Source: Paenibacillus_E sp052115445
GTDB taxonomy: Bacteria; Bacillota; Bacilli; Paenibacillales; NBRC-103111
NCBI RefSeq assembly: GCF_052115445.1
Contig: NZ_JBFRGR010000013.1
Coordinates: forward strand, 62,001 to 126,000
Reading direction: 5' to 3'
DNA length: 64,000 nucleotides
The notes under the pieces were generated by a model that was not told the origin of the DNA, searched no databases, and saw nothing but the letters and a program-made list of their open reading frames with translations. Numbering within the stretch: the stretch's first letter is position 1; each line of letters begins with the position of its first letter. Shown in pieces: positions 1 through 8,838 of the stretch. The position numbers were made by a program, and so were the translations under genes.

Positions 1-4
1 CGAA

Positions 5-1303
5 TTAAGCCATGTTTTTGATGATTTCGTTCGCGAACTCGGAGCACTTAATTTCTTTCGCGCCTTCCATCAAACGTGCGAAGTCATAAGTAACCGTTTT
101 GTTGTTGATGGATGTTTCCAAGCCTTTGTAGATCAGCTCAGCAGCTTCCAACCAGCCAAGGTGCTCAAGCAACATAACGCCGGAAAGGATAACGGAACCT
201 GGGTTAACAACGTCAAGACCAGCGTATTTAGGAGCTGTACCGTGAGTTGCTTCGAAGATTGCGTGACCAGTCAAGTAGTTGATGTTAGCTCCTGGAGCGA
301 TACCGATACCACCAACTTGTGCAGCAAGTGCATCAGACAGGTAGTCACCGTTCAAGTTCAATGTAGCGATTACGTCAAAATCAGTTGGACGTGTCAATAC
401 TTGTTGAAGCGCGATGTCTGCGATCGCATCTTTTACGATGATTTTACCAGCAGCTTCTGCATCTTTTTGTGCTTTGTTTGCAGCTTCTGCACCTTCTGCT
501 TCTTTAATGCGATCGTATTGTGCCCATGTAAATGTTTTATCAGCATATTCACGCTCAGCCAACTCATAACCCCAGTTTTTGAACGCGCCTTCTGTGAACT
601 TCATGATGTTACCTTTGTGAACCAATGTTAACGTTTTGCGGCCATGTTTGATTGCGTACTCGATAGCTGCGCGAACCAAACGCTCTGTACCTTCGGAGGA
701 TACTGGTTTAACACCGATACCTGAAGTTTCAGGGAAACGGATTTTGTTAACGCCCATTTCATTTTGCAAGAAGGAGATTACTTTCTTAACCGCTTCAGAA
801 CCAGCTTCCCACTCGATACCTGCATAGATATCTTCTGTGTTTTCACGGAAAATAACCATATCAACTAGCTCAGGACGTTTAACTGGGGATGGAACGCCAT
901 CGAAGTAACGAACTGGACGGGAACAAACGTAAAGATCAAGCTCTTGACGAAGTGCCACGTTCAAGGAACGGATACCGCCACCGATTGGTGTAGTTAGAGG
1001 TCCTTTGATGGACACGATGTATTCTTTCATAGCTGTTAACGTATCGTTAGGCAACCAGCTATTGAATTTGTTGAATGCTTTCTCACCAGCGTATACTTCG
1101 TACCAAGCGATTTTCTTCTCGCCTTTGTATGCTTTCTCAACTGCAGCATCTAGCACGCGTACGGAAGCTGCCCAGATGTCAGGACCTGTACCGTCACCCT
1201 CGATGAAAGGGATAATTGGGTTATTAGGGACTTGAAGTACACCATTTTCGATCGTAATTTTTTGTCCTTCTGTTGGTAGCTCGTAGTTTTCGAATTGTGG
1301 CAT
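5..1303 (-). CDS. icd: NADP-dependent isocitrate dehydrogenase
   Basis: Oxidatively decarboxylates isocitrate to 2-oxoglutarate in the TCA cycle, in the cytosol. The 432-aa protein shows the substrate loop GGGIRSLNVALRQ near residue 115, the FRENTEDIYAG segment near 150, and the nucleotide-binding NLNGDYLSDALAAQ region near 310. Length is close to the roughly 420 aa of the Bacillus enzyme. The frame stays open to 1432, but the ATG at 1303 is preceded by AGGAGG and begins MPQFENYELP, so I use it. It lies 151 bp downstream of citZ on the same strand, the classical citZ-icd order; mdh would be expected just outside the window. Confidence 0.97.
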   Translation of the reverse strand: MPQFENYELPTEGQKITIENGVLQVPNNPIIPFIEGDGTGPDIWAASVRVLDAAVEKAYKGEKKIAWYEVYAGEKAFNKFNSWLPNDTLTAMKEYIVSIKGPLTTPIGGGIRSLNVALRQELDLYVCSRPVRYFDGVPSPVKRPELVDMVIFRENTEDIYAGIEWEAGSEAVKKVISFLQNEMGVNKIRFPETSGIGVKPVSSEGTERLVRAAIEYAIKHGRKTLTLVHKGNIMKFTEGAFKNWGYELAEREYADKTFTWAQYDRIKEAEGAEAANKAQKDAEAAGKIIVKDAIADIALQQVLTRPTDFDVIATLNLNGDYLSDALAAQVGGIGIAPGANINYLTGHAIFEATHGTAPKYAGLDVVNPGSVILSGVMLLEHLGWLEAAELIYKGLETSINNKTVTYDFARLMEGAKEIKCSEFANEIIKNMA

Positions 1304-1394
1304 GATTAATAGTTCCTCCTCAAATTTGTATGAAAATGATTTCTTTTCTATATGCTGTGCATAGCTAGGCACACAAAAAGTGACGGGAGTTACA

Positions 1395-1419
1395 GTACTC
1401 CCCACCTGGGGCTCAGTAC
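1395..1419 (-). other. Hairpin in the citZ-icd intergenic region
   Basis: GTACT and AGTAC arms enclose CCCC/GGGG arms in the transcribed spacer between citZ and icd. No T-run follows directly on the coding strand, so an RNA-processing or stabilising hairpin fits better than a full terminator. Function is inferred. Confidence 0.4.
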
Positions 1420-1454
1420 CAAACGCCCGCACCTTGAGCTTAAAGAACTAACAA

Positions 1455-2567
1455 TTAGCGTTGGCCAATTGGGATATATTTTTGGTTAACTGGACCTGTG
1501 TACTCAGCGCGAGGACGGATCAAGCGATTGTTCTCGTACTGCTCAAGAATATGAGCTGCCCAACCGGAAGTACGGCTGATCGCGAAGATCGGCGTGAACA
1601 AGTCACGTGGGATTTCTAGCGTCGTGTATACGGATGCCGAGTAGAAGTCAACGTTTGGTTTCAAACCTTTAAGACCTGTTACCAACTCGTCTGCTTTAAT
1701 GGACATTTCGTACCATTTCAGGTTGCCTGTCAATTTGCCAAGCTCATAGGACATTTTTTGCAAGTGCTTTGCACGAGGATCGCCGTTTTTGTAAACGCGG
1801 TGACCAAAGCCCATGATTTTGTCTTTGCGCTCTAATTTACCGTTAATGTAAGGAACAACATTCTCAACAGTACCGATCTCTTCAAGCATAACCATTACCG
1901 CTTCGTTAGCACCACCGTGAAGAGGTCCTTTGAGTGTGCCGATTGCGGAAGTAATACCAGAGTAGATATCTGTCAGTGTTGCAACAGTTACACGCGCAGC
2001 AAATGTGGATGCATTCAACTCGTGGTCAGCATGAAGTACCAATGCTTTGTCCAACGCTTCGATTGCAACTTTATCCGGCTCGTTACCTGTCAATTGGAAC
2101 AAGAAGTTAGCAGCTACAGAAGAATATCCTGGGGAAGCTACTGGCTCTTTGCCTTCACGAATACGTGCGAAAGCCGCGATAATAGCAGGGATTTGCGCTT
2201 GCAATTTGATGGCTTTACGCACATTGGATTCCGAACTTGAATCATTTGCTTCGGCATCATACAGGGCAAGTGCAGAAACTGCTGTACGAAGCGCAGCCAT
2301 GGAATTCACATCTTTCGGGAATGTTCGAATAAGATCAATTACCGCGTCTGGTACTTTGCTGTATGCGTTCAGGTCGCTTTGCAATTTCTCAAGCTCAGCT
2401 TGAGTAGGCAATTTACCGAACCAAAGTAAGTAAATAACTTCTTCAAAAGTCGCATTTTCTGCGAGGTCATCAATATCAATCCCGCGATACGTAAGCACAC
2501 CATCTACAATGGAGCTGATCGACGAGGTTGTGGCTACAATTCCTTCTAAACCTTTGGTTGCAGACAT
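1455..2567 (-). CDS. citZ: Citrate synthase
   Basis: Condenses acetyl-CoA and oxaloacetate to citrate, the entry step of the TCA cycle. The 370-aa protein has the family hallmarks in order: LTYRGIDIDDLAE near residue 25, the catalytic-His loop GPLHGGANEAVM near 215, GFGHRVYKNGDPRA near 255, and the VDFYSA catalytic-Asp segment near 305. The start ATG has an AGGAG site. It is the first gene of the citZ-icd unit. The upstream 299 bp (2568-2866) is shared with divergent ppx and should hold the promoter; I did not find a convincing CcpA or CcpC site there. Confidence 0.97.
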   Translation of the reverse strand: MSATKGLEGIVATTSSISSIVDGVLTYRGIDIDDLAENATFEEVIYLLWFGKLPTQAELEKLQSDLNAYSKVPDAVIDLIRTFPKDVNSMAALRTAVSALALYDAEANDSSSESNVRKAIKLQAQIPAIIAAFARIREGKEPVASPGYSSVAANFLFQLTGNEPDKVAIEALDKALVLHADHELNASTFAARVTVATLTDIYSGITSAIGTLKGPLHGGANEAVMVMLEEIGTVENVVPYINGKLERKDKIMGFGHRVYKNGDPRAKHLQKMSYELGKLTGNLKWYEMSIKADELVTGLKGLKPNVDFYSASVYTTLEIPRDLFTPIFAISRTSGWAAHILEQYENNRLIRPRAEYTGPVNQKYIPIGQR

Positions 2568-2794
2568 GGGAATCTCTCCTTAGCTACTCTATTAGCATAA
2601 TATTGCTGTTTTCTTCTCTTAATAATAAAGTATTTTACTTGGTAAGTGAACAAAATAGGTCATAGAAGTAAATTATCACTACCATAGAAATTCTTTTTGG
2701 CGGAATTTTCACACCATTTTTCGTACACAGGTTCCAAACACACGATACAAGTTTTTGTTAATTTCCTCGAATTATGCAGTGTGCGCGGAAAAAT

Positions 2795-2823
2795 TTGTAG
2801 ACCTTGTGCGAGATTGATACAAT
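2795..2823 (+). promoter_or_regulatory. SigA-type promoter of ppx
   Basis: TTGTAG (2795-2800) and TACAAT (2818-2823) are separated by exactly 17 bp, about 45 bp upstream of the ppx start. Four of six -35 and five of six -10 bases match the consensus. Confidence 0.6.
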
Positions 2824-2866
2824 GTAAGGAATGATTCCGTGAATTAAGTTATAAAGGAGCGACACA

Positions 2867-4408
2867 ATGAGCAACCTTGCAGCTAGGATTGGCATCATCG
2901 ATATCGGATCCAACTCCATCCNACTTGTCATTTATGAAATAAATGCCCATGGAGCTTATCGCGTTGTAAGTGAGCATAAAGATTCCGCAAGACTTAGCGA
3001 ACGCATGGGTCCTGATGGCATCTTACATAACAAAGATATTATTTCAATCGTTCCTATCTTAACCCACTATGCCAGGTTATGCCAGTCTCAATTTGTTACA
3101 ACCGTTCGAGCTGTTGCTACTGCCGCAGTTCGTAACGCTGCCAACACGTCAGAAATCGTACGTATTCTCGAGGAACAAACAGGGCTCACGATTGAGGTTC
3201 TGAGCGGCTTCGAGGAGGCTCGGTATGGTTATTTAGGCGTCATTAACTCCATGGATATCCGCAATGGCATGATTATTGATATTGGTGGTGGAAGCACGGA
3301 AGTTTCTTTAGTAAAAGATCGGGAGTTAGTCCAAAGTGTCTCATTTCCTTTCGGTGCCGTGAATACTACGCGTCAATTTATGAAGGGCGCTAATTTAACG
3401 GATCAAGAGATGGCCGATATTCGCAAAATGGTACATGAGGCCATCGCTTCTCAGCCATGGATTATGCAATCCCCCAATCTTCCTATGGTTGGCCTAGGTG
3501 GGACGATCCGTACACTTGGCAAAATGAGCCGCAAGAGAAATAATTACCCGCTTCAACTTGCTCACAATTACGTCATGAAGCCAGGTGAGCTTCAAGAATT
3601 TTCGATACTTTTATCCACATTAACTATTGAAAAAAGGAAAAAAATCGATGGACTCGCCAAAGAACGAGTCGATATTATTATGCCTGGCCTGCTTATTCTA
3701 GAGACGATCTTCGAAGCCGCGAAATCCTCATCTTGCCTCATCAGTGGATCTGGCTTACGCGACGGACTTTTCTTTGAAACCTATAATCCGAAGCAACCGG
3801 TGAAAGCTAACGTATTGGAAGCCAGCATACAGAATACACTGACTCTCCACCCGAATGCAGCTGTCGCACATGTTCGGCATGTTGATACCTTAGCAATGCA
3901 ACTGTACGATGCGCTAGCGCCATCGACAGATTTAGAAGCACGCGGCAGGCTGTTGCTGCACACAGCTGCTCTTTTGTACCGAATTGGTGTGAGCGTCCAT
4001 TACTACCAGTACTTGAAGCACACCGAATATATGATTCAAGAAGCACATATTGACGGCCTCAGTCATCGGGAGATTGTCATCGCTTCGCTCATCGCCACAT
4101 TCAAAACAAAAAATCGGACCCAGCAGCAGGCACTTGTTTACAAGGACCTATTACAGGAATCCGATGTTACCTTAATCATTAAGCTTGGTGCCGTCCTTAA
4201 GCTTGCCATGGCCATGGATGCCAGCGAGACACAACCCATCCATGCGGCCATCCGTATCCAACGCAATGATACTTCCATGAATCTTAATCTGCTTTGTGCG
4301 CACAACCCTTTCTTGGAACTCAAGGAGCTGAACACATTCACCAAAGATTTCGATAAAATCTGGGGCATTAAGCTTAAGATTCAAACCGAAGTCTTTTCCA
4401 TGAAGTAA
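2867..4408 (+). CDS. ppx: Exopolyphosphatase, Ppx/GppA family
   Basis: Releases orthophosphate processively from polyphosphate chains, opposing Ppk next door. The 513-aa protein has the actin-like ATPase fold signatures GIIDIGSNS near the N-terminus, the phosphate loop IDIGGGSTEVSLV near residue 140, and GLGGTIRTLG near 210. The C-terminal 200 residues look like the helical HD-type domain of long Ppx proteins. The start has an AAGGAG site. An N at 2922 leaves codon CNA undefined; the family usually has Arg here (CGA). The last 35 bp overlap the 3' end of ppk on the other strand. Confidence 0.93.
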   Translation: MSNLAARIGIIDIGSNSIXLVIYEINAHGAYRVVSEHKDSARLSERMGPDGILHNKDIISIVPILTHYARLCQSQFVTTVRAVATAAVRNAANTSEIVRILEEQTGLTIEVLSGFEEARYGYLGVINSMDIRNGMIIDIGGGSTEVSLVKDRELVQSVSFPFGAVNTTRQFMKGANLTDQEMADIRKMVHEAIASQPWIMQSPNLPMVGLGGTIRTLGKMSRKRNNYPLQLAHNYVMKPGELQEFSILLSTLTIEKRKKIDGLAKERVDIIMPGLLILETIFEAAKSSSCLISGSGLRDGLFFETYNPKQPVKANVLEASIQNTLTLHPNAAVAHVRHVDTLAMQLYDALAPSTDLEARGRLLLHTAALLYRIGVSVHYYQYLKHTEYMIQEAHIDGLSHREIVIASLIATFKTKNRTQQQALVYKDLLQESDVTLIIKLGAVLKLAMAMDASETQPIHAAIRIQRNDTSMNLNLLCAHNPFLELKELNTFTKDFDKIWGIKLKIQTEVFSMK

Positions 4409-6506
4409 TCCGCATCGCCTCGAACTGGCTCCGATAAGGGGTCAGTTCATTTTTTATGCGCGTATACATCCCATTGGGCATGAGCTCTCTCGCTTTGACA
4501 TTATCATGGAGTGTCACGTTTAGAATTTGAATCATCATTTTCTTCATATCTCTGTCCAAAACCGGGCACATCAACTCAATTCGCCGGGTTAAATTACGCG
4601 TCATCCAATCTGCCGAAGACAGATAGACATCGACATGTCCCCCATTTTCGAAATAGTAAATCCGCGAATGTTCCAAGAATCGGTCTACAATACTCCGAAC
4701 GGTAATATTCTCACTTAGTCCAGGCACACCTGGCCTCAAGCAGCAGACACCTCGAATGATGAGTTCGATCTTCACGCCAGCTTGCGACGCCGCGTATAAC
4801 GCATCCACCATTTCTTGATTCGATAGGGAGTTCATTTTCGCAATAATCCGAGCTGGACGACCAGCCCTAGCATGCGCCGATTCACGTGCGATGAGCTCAA
4901 ACAGCTTATCTTTCAAGTCCGTTGGCGCGACAGCGAAGGATTGCCAATCATGAGGGGCAGAATAGCCCGTAATTTCGTTGAAAAGCGCAGAAGCATCTTC
5001 TCCAATCACACTGTTGGATGTGAACAAGCCAACATCCGTATAGAGCCGCGCCGTACTGTCATTGTAGTTACCTGTTCCGACATGAACATAACGACGAAGC
5101 GTATGCTCTTCCTGACGAACGACAAGTGTGATTTTGGCATGCGTTTTGAGTCCAACTAGCCCGTAAACGACGTGGCAGCCTGATTTCTCCAGCATTCTCG
5201 CCCAAGCAATATTCCGCTCTTCATCGAACCTTGCCTTCAGTTCGACAACCACCGTCACTTGTTTACCGGATTCTGCTGCTCTAGCCAATGCCTGAATAAT
5301 CGGCGATTTGCCACTCGCCCTGTATAAGGTCATCTTGATGGCTAATACGTGCGGATCATAAGCGGCATGGACGATAAAGTCCGTCACTGCGTCGAATGTC
5401 TCATATGGATGATGCACAAGTACATCTTTCGTTTTGAGAATATTGAAAAAGTCAGTTTCATCCTCAAACTCAACCGGGTATTTAGCCACCACGCGCGGGT
5501 AACGCAGATTTTCAAAGCCATTCAACGAACTTGCGAGCTTCATAAAATAAGTAATATCTAAAGGACCGTCGATTTCAAAAATTTGCTCTTCAATCTCAAA
5601 CTCATCTTGCAATTGGGCAAGCGCGTAGGGATGAATCCCTTCTTGTACCTCTAACCTCACAGGAGAGCCCCAGCGTCTGCGTCTAAGCTCCTTTTCAATC
5701 TCTTCCAGTAAATCCTCCGCGCCTTCTTCGTTAAGCGTTAGATCCGCATTACGCGTGACACGGAAGCCATGTACAGAAATCGGTGTATACCCGCTGAATA
5801 GCGATTGAATGTGATGCTCAATGAGTTCCTCCAGCAGAATAAATTCTGTCTTTTTACTATTGGAACNGGTTGGAACAGGTATGCAGCGAGCTAAGTTACT
5901 AGGAATTTGGACGATTGCGAAATAAGGCTCCTCATCCAAGTCTTCGCCTTCGCGTACAAGTAAAACGGCCAAATATAACGACTGATTATGTACAAGTGGA
6001 AAAGGACGGCTCTGATCGACTGCCATCGGCGTCAATACAGGGAATATAATGTCATGATAGTAGGCATCCATAGCTTTTTTCTGAGACGTGTTTAGATCTT
6101 CATACTCGGTAAATACAATGCCTTCCTTCATCAAAAGCCGCGTCACTTCTCGATACGTCTTATACTGCTCTGTCACCATTTTCGCCGTGCGCTTCATAAT
6201 GCGTTTGATGAGTCCTGCCGGTGTGTAGCCGGTGAAATCCTTTTTGGTATAGCCAGCCTTAATCTGATCCTTGAGTCCTGCGACACGAACACTCATGAAT
6301 TCATCGAGGTTGCTCGATACGATCGACAGAAATTTCACACGCTCTAGCAGTGGTGTACTCGCATCCTGCGCTTCCTCAAGCACACGCCAATTGAACTCGA
6401 TCCAGCTCAAATCACGATTTAAGTACTTGGTTGAAATCTCTTTGACTTCTTTGACTTCTTTGAGTTCTTTAACATCATTTAGTTCTGGTTCGCGCGCAAT
6501 ACTCAT
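4374..6506 (-). CDS. ppk: Polyphosphate kinase 1
   Basis: Reversibly polymerises the ATP gamma-phosphate into polyphosphate. The 710-aa protein matches the usual PPK1 length. The N-terminal domain begins YLNRDLSWIEFNWRVLEEA. The two phospholipase-D-like C-terminal domains show the catalytic-His motif GLKTHAKITLV and the second His motif DRFLEHSRIYYFENGG, followed by SSADWMTRNL. Residues 10-23 are a Lys/Glu/Val repeat (VKELKEVKEVKE) encoded by a 9-bp tandem repeat. An N at 5867 makes one codon ambiguous (NGT). It is convergent with ppx and overlaps it by 35 bp, so both genes of polyphosphate turnover share an antisense end. Confidence 0.96.
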   Translation of the reverse strand: MSIAREPELNDVKELKEVKEVKEISTKYLNRDLSWIEFNWRVLEEAQDASTPLLERVKFLSIVSSNLDEFMSVRVAGLKDQIKAGYTKKDFTGYTPAGLIKRIMKRTAKMVTEQYKTYREVTRLLMKEGIVFTEYEDLNTSQKKAMDAYYHDIIFPVLTPMAVDQSRPFPLVHNQSLYLAVLLVREGEDLDEEPYFAIVQIPSNLARCIPVPTXSNSKKTEFILLEELIEHHIQSLFSGYTPISVHGFRVTRNADLTLNEEGAEDLLEEIEKELRRRRWGSPVRLEVQEGIHPYALAQLQDEFEIEEQIFEIDGPLDITYFMKLASSLNGFENLRYPRVVAKYPVEFEDETDFFNILKTKDVLVHHPYETFDAVTDFIVHAAYDPHVLAIKMTLYRASGKSPIIQALARAAESGKQVTVVVELKARFDEERNIAWARMLEKSGCHVVYGLVGLKTHAKITLVVRQEEHTLRRYVHVGTGNYNDSTARLYTDVGLFTSNSVIGEDASALFNEITGYSAPHDWQSFAVAPTDLKDKLFELIARESAHARAGRPARIIAKMNSLSNQEMVDALYAASQAGVKIELIIRGVCCLRPGVPGLSENITVRSIVDRFLEHSRIYYFENGGHVDVYLSSADWMTRNLTRRIELMCPVLDRDMKKMMIQILNVTLHDNVKARELMPNGMYTRIKNELTPYRSQFEAMRITSWKRLRFES
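6440..6475 (-). repeat. 9-bp tandem repeat in the ppk N-terminus
   Basis: Four adjacent 9-bp units (CTTTGACTT and variants on the + strand) encode the VKE/LKE repeats. Unit changes would keep the reading frame. Confidence 0.75.
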
Positions 6507-6650
6507 AAATCCTCCAGTATTTTTCCATTTTTAGTGACCTAATATCTTCATTGTACTATGCGTCTTAGGGAGGCGACAATCCAATTCCCTGTATTTCAAT
6601 ATATTAAGATTTTGTAAAGAACATGATATTTCCGTATTTATCCATGTTCA

Positions 6651-6659
6651 TGTTACAAT
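6651..6659 (+). promoter_or_regulatory. Extended -10 promoter candidate for ytvI
   Basis: TGTTACAAT gives a TG extension plus a TACAAT -10 box about 33 bp before the start codon. No good -35 box is visible, which is tolerable for extended -10 promoters. Confidence 0.4.
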
Positions 6660-6692
6660 ATAAATGACTTGAAACAAGGAGTGATTCCTACC

Positions 6693-7829
6693 ATGGGTAT
6701 CCTAAATCCGCGACTGGTTCACCAAATTTTCAGAGGCATATGGGTGGCCATAATTCTCTTCTTACTAGCTACTGCCTTTTACTATATCATTCCACTCATT
6801 TACCCTTTTATTTTTGGTTGGATTATCGCACTTATGCTCAATCCGCTTGTTAATTTCTTTCAATTCAAATTAAAACTGCCAAGATGGCTGGCTGTCTCGT
6901 TATCCATGCTCCTATTCTTAGGTGCGATGGTTACGATTATCACCTTACTTGTAGCTAATATTGTCGTGGAGCTTGGCTCCCTTGCGGATACGATTCAACT
7001 TCAGATCAACCGGTGGGTCGAGGAATTTAATGTATTCATTAATTCAGTCACTTTCCAGCAATGGATCGAACGCGTAAATGAGTTTTTTGAAAATAATCCG
7101 AAATATCAGGAGACTGTTAACACGAATCTCTCCTCCACAGCTGGTTCTATTGCCGACATTAGTAAATTGGTCATCACCTATACTTTTGCAGCACTCAAAG
7201 CTTTCCTGACTTCTCTGCCTAATATCGCGACGATCACGATCATCGTCATGTTGGCCACTTTTTTCATCAGTAAAGACTGGTACGGGCTCATCAAACGCTA
7301 TAAGGGCATTTTCTCTGACGTGATTGTAAAAACGACCAAATTGATCCGCACGGATCTACAGAAAGCCTTGTTCGGCTATTTAAGAGCTCAGTTGATACTC
7401 GTTTCGCTCACTGCACTCGTCGTGATCATCGGCTTGCTAATTCTCCGTGTTGATTATGCAATTACCATCGGCTTATTAACTGGTTTAGCGGACCTGATGC
7501 CGTATCTGGGAACAGGTGCAGTGATGGTGCCATGGATCCTCTATGTTTTCTTCGCTCAAGGGAATATCATGCTGGGTATTGGGCTCAGTGTCCTGTATGG
7601 GGTTATTGTGATCGCGCGGCAAATTATGGAGCCCAAGGTATTAGCCTCCTCAGTTGGCCTAGATCCACTTGCTACACTTATTGCGATGTTCGTAGGGTTA
7701 AAACTATTCGGGCTGCTGGGACTCATCGTTGGACCTGTCTCCCTGATCCTAATAACCGCCTTCTATCGGGCAAGAATCTTCCATGATATTGCAGCATACA
7801 TACACAAAGGCTCGGCACCTCCTGAATAA
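6693..7829 (+). CDS. ytvI: YtvI-like integral membrane protein, AI-2E transporter superfamily
   Basis: A polytopic membrane protein of 378 aa. Hydrophobic pairs sit near residues 10-60 and 65-90, followed by an extracytoplasmic segment and at least four C-terminal membrane spans. The C-terminal half has the family pattern YLRAQLILV, DLMPYLGTGAVMVPW and RQIMEPKVL. YtvI of B. subtilis is a sporulation membrane protein, and its neighbour FxsA/YtzA is present here too. The frame opens at 6669, but the ATG at 6693 follows AAGGAGTG at good spacing. Substrate, if any, is unknown. A paralogue lies at 38869-39915. Confidence 0.85.
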   Translation: MGILNPRLVHQIFRGIWVAIILFLLATAFYYIIPLIYPFIFGWIIALMLNPLVNFFQFKLKLPRWLAVSLSMLLFLGAMVTIITLLVANIVVELGSLADTIQLQINRWVEEFNVFINSVTFQQWIERVNEFFENNPKYQETVNTNLSSTAGSIADISKLVITYTFAALKAFLTSLPNIATITIIVMLATFFISKDWYGLIKRYKGIFSDVIVKTTKLIRTDLQKALFGYLRAQLILVSLTALVVIIGLLILRVDYAITIGLLTGLADLMPYLGTGAVMVPWILYVFFAQGNIMLGIGLSVLYGVIVIARQIMEPKVLASSVGLDPLATLIAMFVGLKLFGLLGLIVGPVSLILITAFYRARIFHDIAAYIHKGSAPPE

Positions 7830-7847
7830 GAGGATGACCGAGCCTTT
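7806..7847 (+). terminator. Rho-independent terminator of ytvI
   Basis: A perfect 10-bp stem (AAAGGCTCGG / CCGAGCCTTT) with a short T-run. The left arm lies inside the last codons of ytvI. The convergent fxsA end nearby suggests it may serve both strands. Confidence 0.75.
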
Positions 7848-7861
7848 CGTTTACTCTTTGC

Positions 7862-8257
7862 TTATCTGCGATTGATGATGTGCATGTTGCCTTTGCCGAT
7901 TTGCTTACGTATGATCGCCAGCAGTAATATTTTAAAAATCGGTCTTGTGTAAGGAAAGACGAGCAGGAAACCTAGAATATCCGTAATGAATCCCGGTGTA
8001 ATGAGCAAAATTCCTCCAAGGAAAATACAAATCCCATCGAGGATTTGCTGCGCTGGCAGCTGCCCCTGTGACCACTCGAACTTCGCATACTCCATCACCT
8101 TGCGCCCTTCGCGCTTCGCAAAGTAAGCACCTAAGAAACCGCTCGCTATGATTAACAGGAAGGTCATCCAACCTCCGACCAGATGTCCAAGCATGATCAA
8201 CATCGTAATTTCTACGGCAGGTACAAGAATAAAAATAGCGATAATCCATCGAAACAT
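7862..8257 (-). CDS. fxsA: FxsA family membrane protein
   Basis: A 131-aa inner-membrane protein with three to four hydrophobic segments. It has the FxsA hallmarks: the start FRWIIAIFILVPAVEI, the charged loop YFAKREGRKVME near residue 45, and the conserved GGILLITPGFITDILG near residue 80. The E. coli homologue influences phage exclusion; the Firmicute role is unknown. Its ribosome site GGAGG sits in the last codons of the upstream thioesterase gene, with a 4-bp gap. An upstream in-frame ATG at 8290 lacks a good site. Confidence 0.88.
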   Translation of the reverse strand: MFRWIIAIFILVPAVEITMLIMLGHLVGGWMTFLLIIASGFLGAYFAKREGRKVMEYAKFEWSQGQLPAQQILDGICIFLGGILLITPGFITDILGFLLVFPYTRPIFKILLLAIIRKQIGKGNMHIINRR

Positions 8258-8261
8258 AGGT

Positions 8262-8705
8262 TTAGCCTCCGTCTTCAGTATACTTCGCAATAAGCTGCCA
8301 CAATTCTGGCGCTTCCTTCTCTATACGTACGGGCCTCCAAGAAGGATTCACCCAAACATGACCAGTTGTTCCAGTCACCAGTAATTCTGCGGTGAGATCG
8401 TCGTTTATTCTCCGAATTTCATATGCGAATTGCAGCCGAACGCTGCTTGTTTGTGACACGCGTGTATAGATACCCACGAGATCATCGTATCGTGCTGGTT
8501 TTTTGAATTTGAGATCCGCTTCTGTAACGGGAAGCAAGAGTCCCATTTCTTCTATTTTACGATAGGGATAGCCTAGGGATCGTATAAGCTCTGTACGTCC
8601 GATTTCGAACCAAGTCAAATAATTGGCATGGTACACAACCCCCATTTGATCCGTCTCCTGATAACGCACACGCAGCTGTTGTTGATGCCACCGTTCCTGA
8701 GTCAT
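8262..8705 (-). CDS. Acyl-CoA thioesterase, YbgC/4HBT hotdog family
   Basis: A 147-aa single hotdog-fold enzyme predicted to hydrolyse acyl-CoA thioesters in the cytosol. The 4HBT signature RYQETDQMGVVYHANY carries the catalytic Asp, followed by the WFEIGRTELIRSLG helix. The ATG at 8705 has a GGGAGG site, preferred over the in-frame ATGs upstream. It precedes fxsA with a 4-bp gap, so the two are probably co-transcribed. The exact substrate cannot be read from sequence. Confidence 0.88.
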   Translation of the reverse strand: MTQERWHQQQLRVRYQETDQMGVVYHANYLTWFEIGRTELIRSLGYPYRKIEEMGLLLPVTEADLKFKKPARYDDLVGIYTRVSQTSSVRLQFAYEIRRINDDLTAELLVTGTTGHVWVNPSWRPVRIEKEAPELWQLIAKYTEDGG

Positions 8706-8788
8706 GCTGATCCTCCCGATAACCATTGGTATCCTCATTATATCATAGGTAGGGCGCAGCTATAAATTTGGCGCTGCAGACGCAAAAA

Positions 8789-8824
8789 AAGAGTGAAGCA
8801 AGATCGTTCTCTCGCTTCACTCTT
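8789..8824 (-). terminator. Terminator of the acc-pyk operon
   Basis: An 11-bp stem (AAGAGTGAAGC / GCTTCACTCTT) followed on the minus strand by seven T residues, just after the pyk stop codon. Confidence 0.85.
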
Positions 8825-8838
8825 CCTTATTATTTCAC

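Noticed and set aside
1304..1432. N-terminal extension of isocitrate dehydrogenase
   Set aside because: The ATG at 1303 has an ideal AGGAGG site and gives the family-standard N-terminus; the extension is unlike the family.
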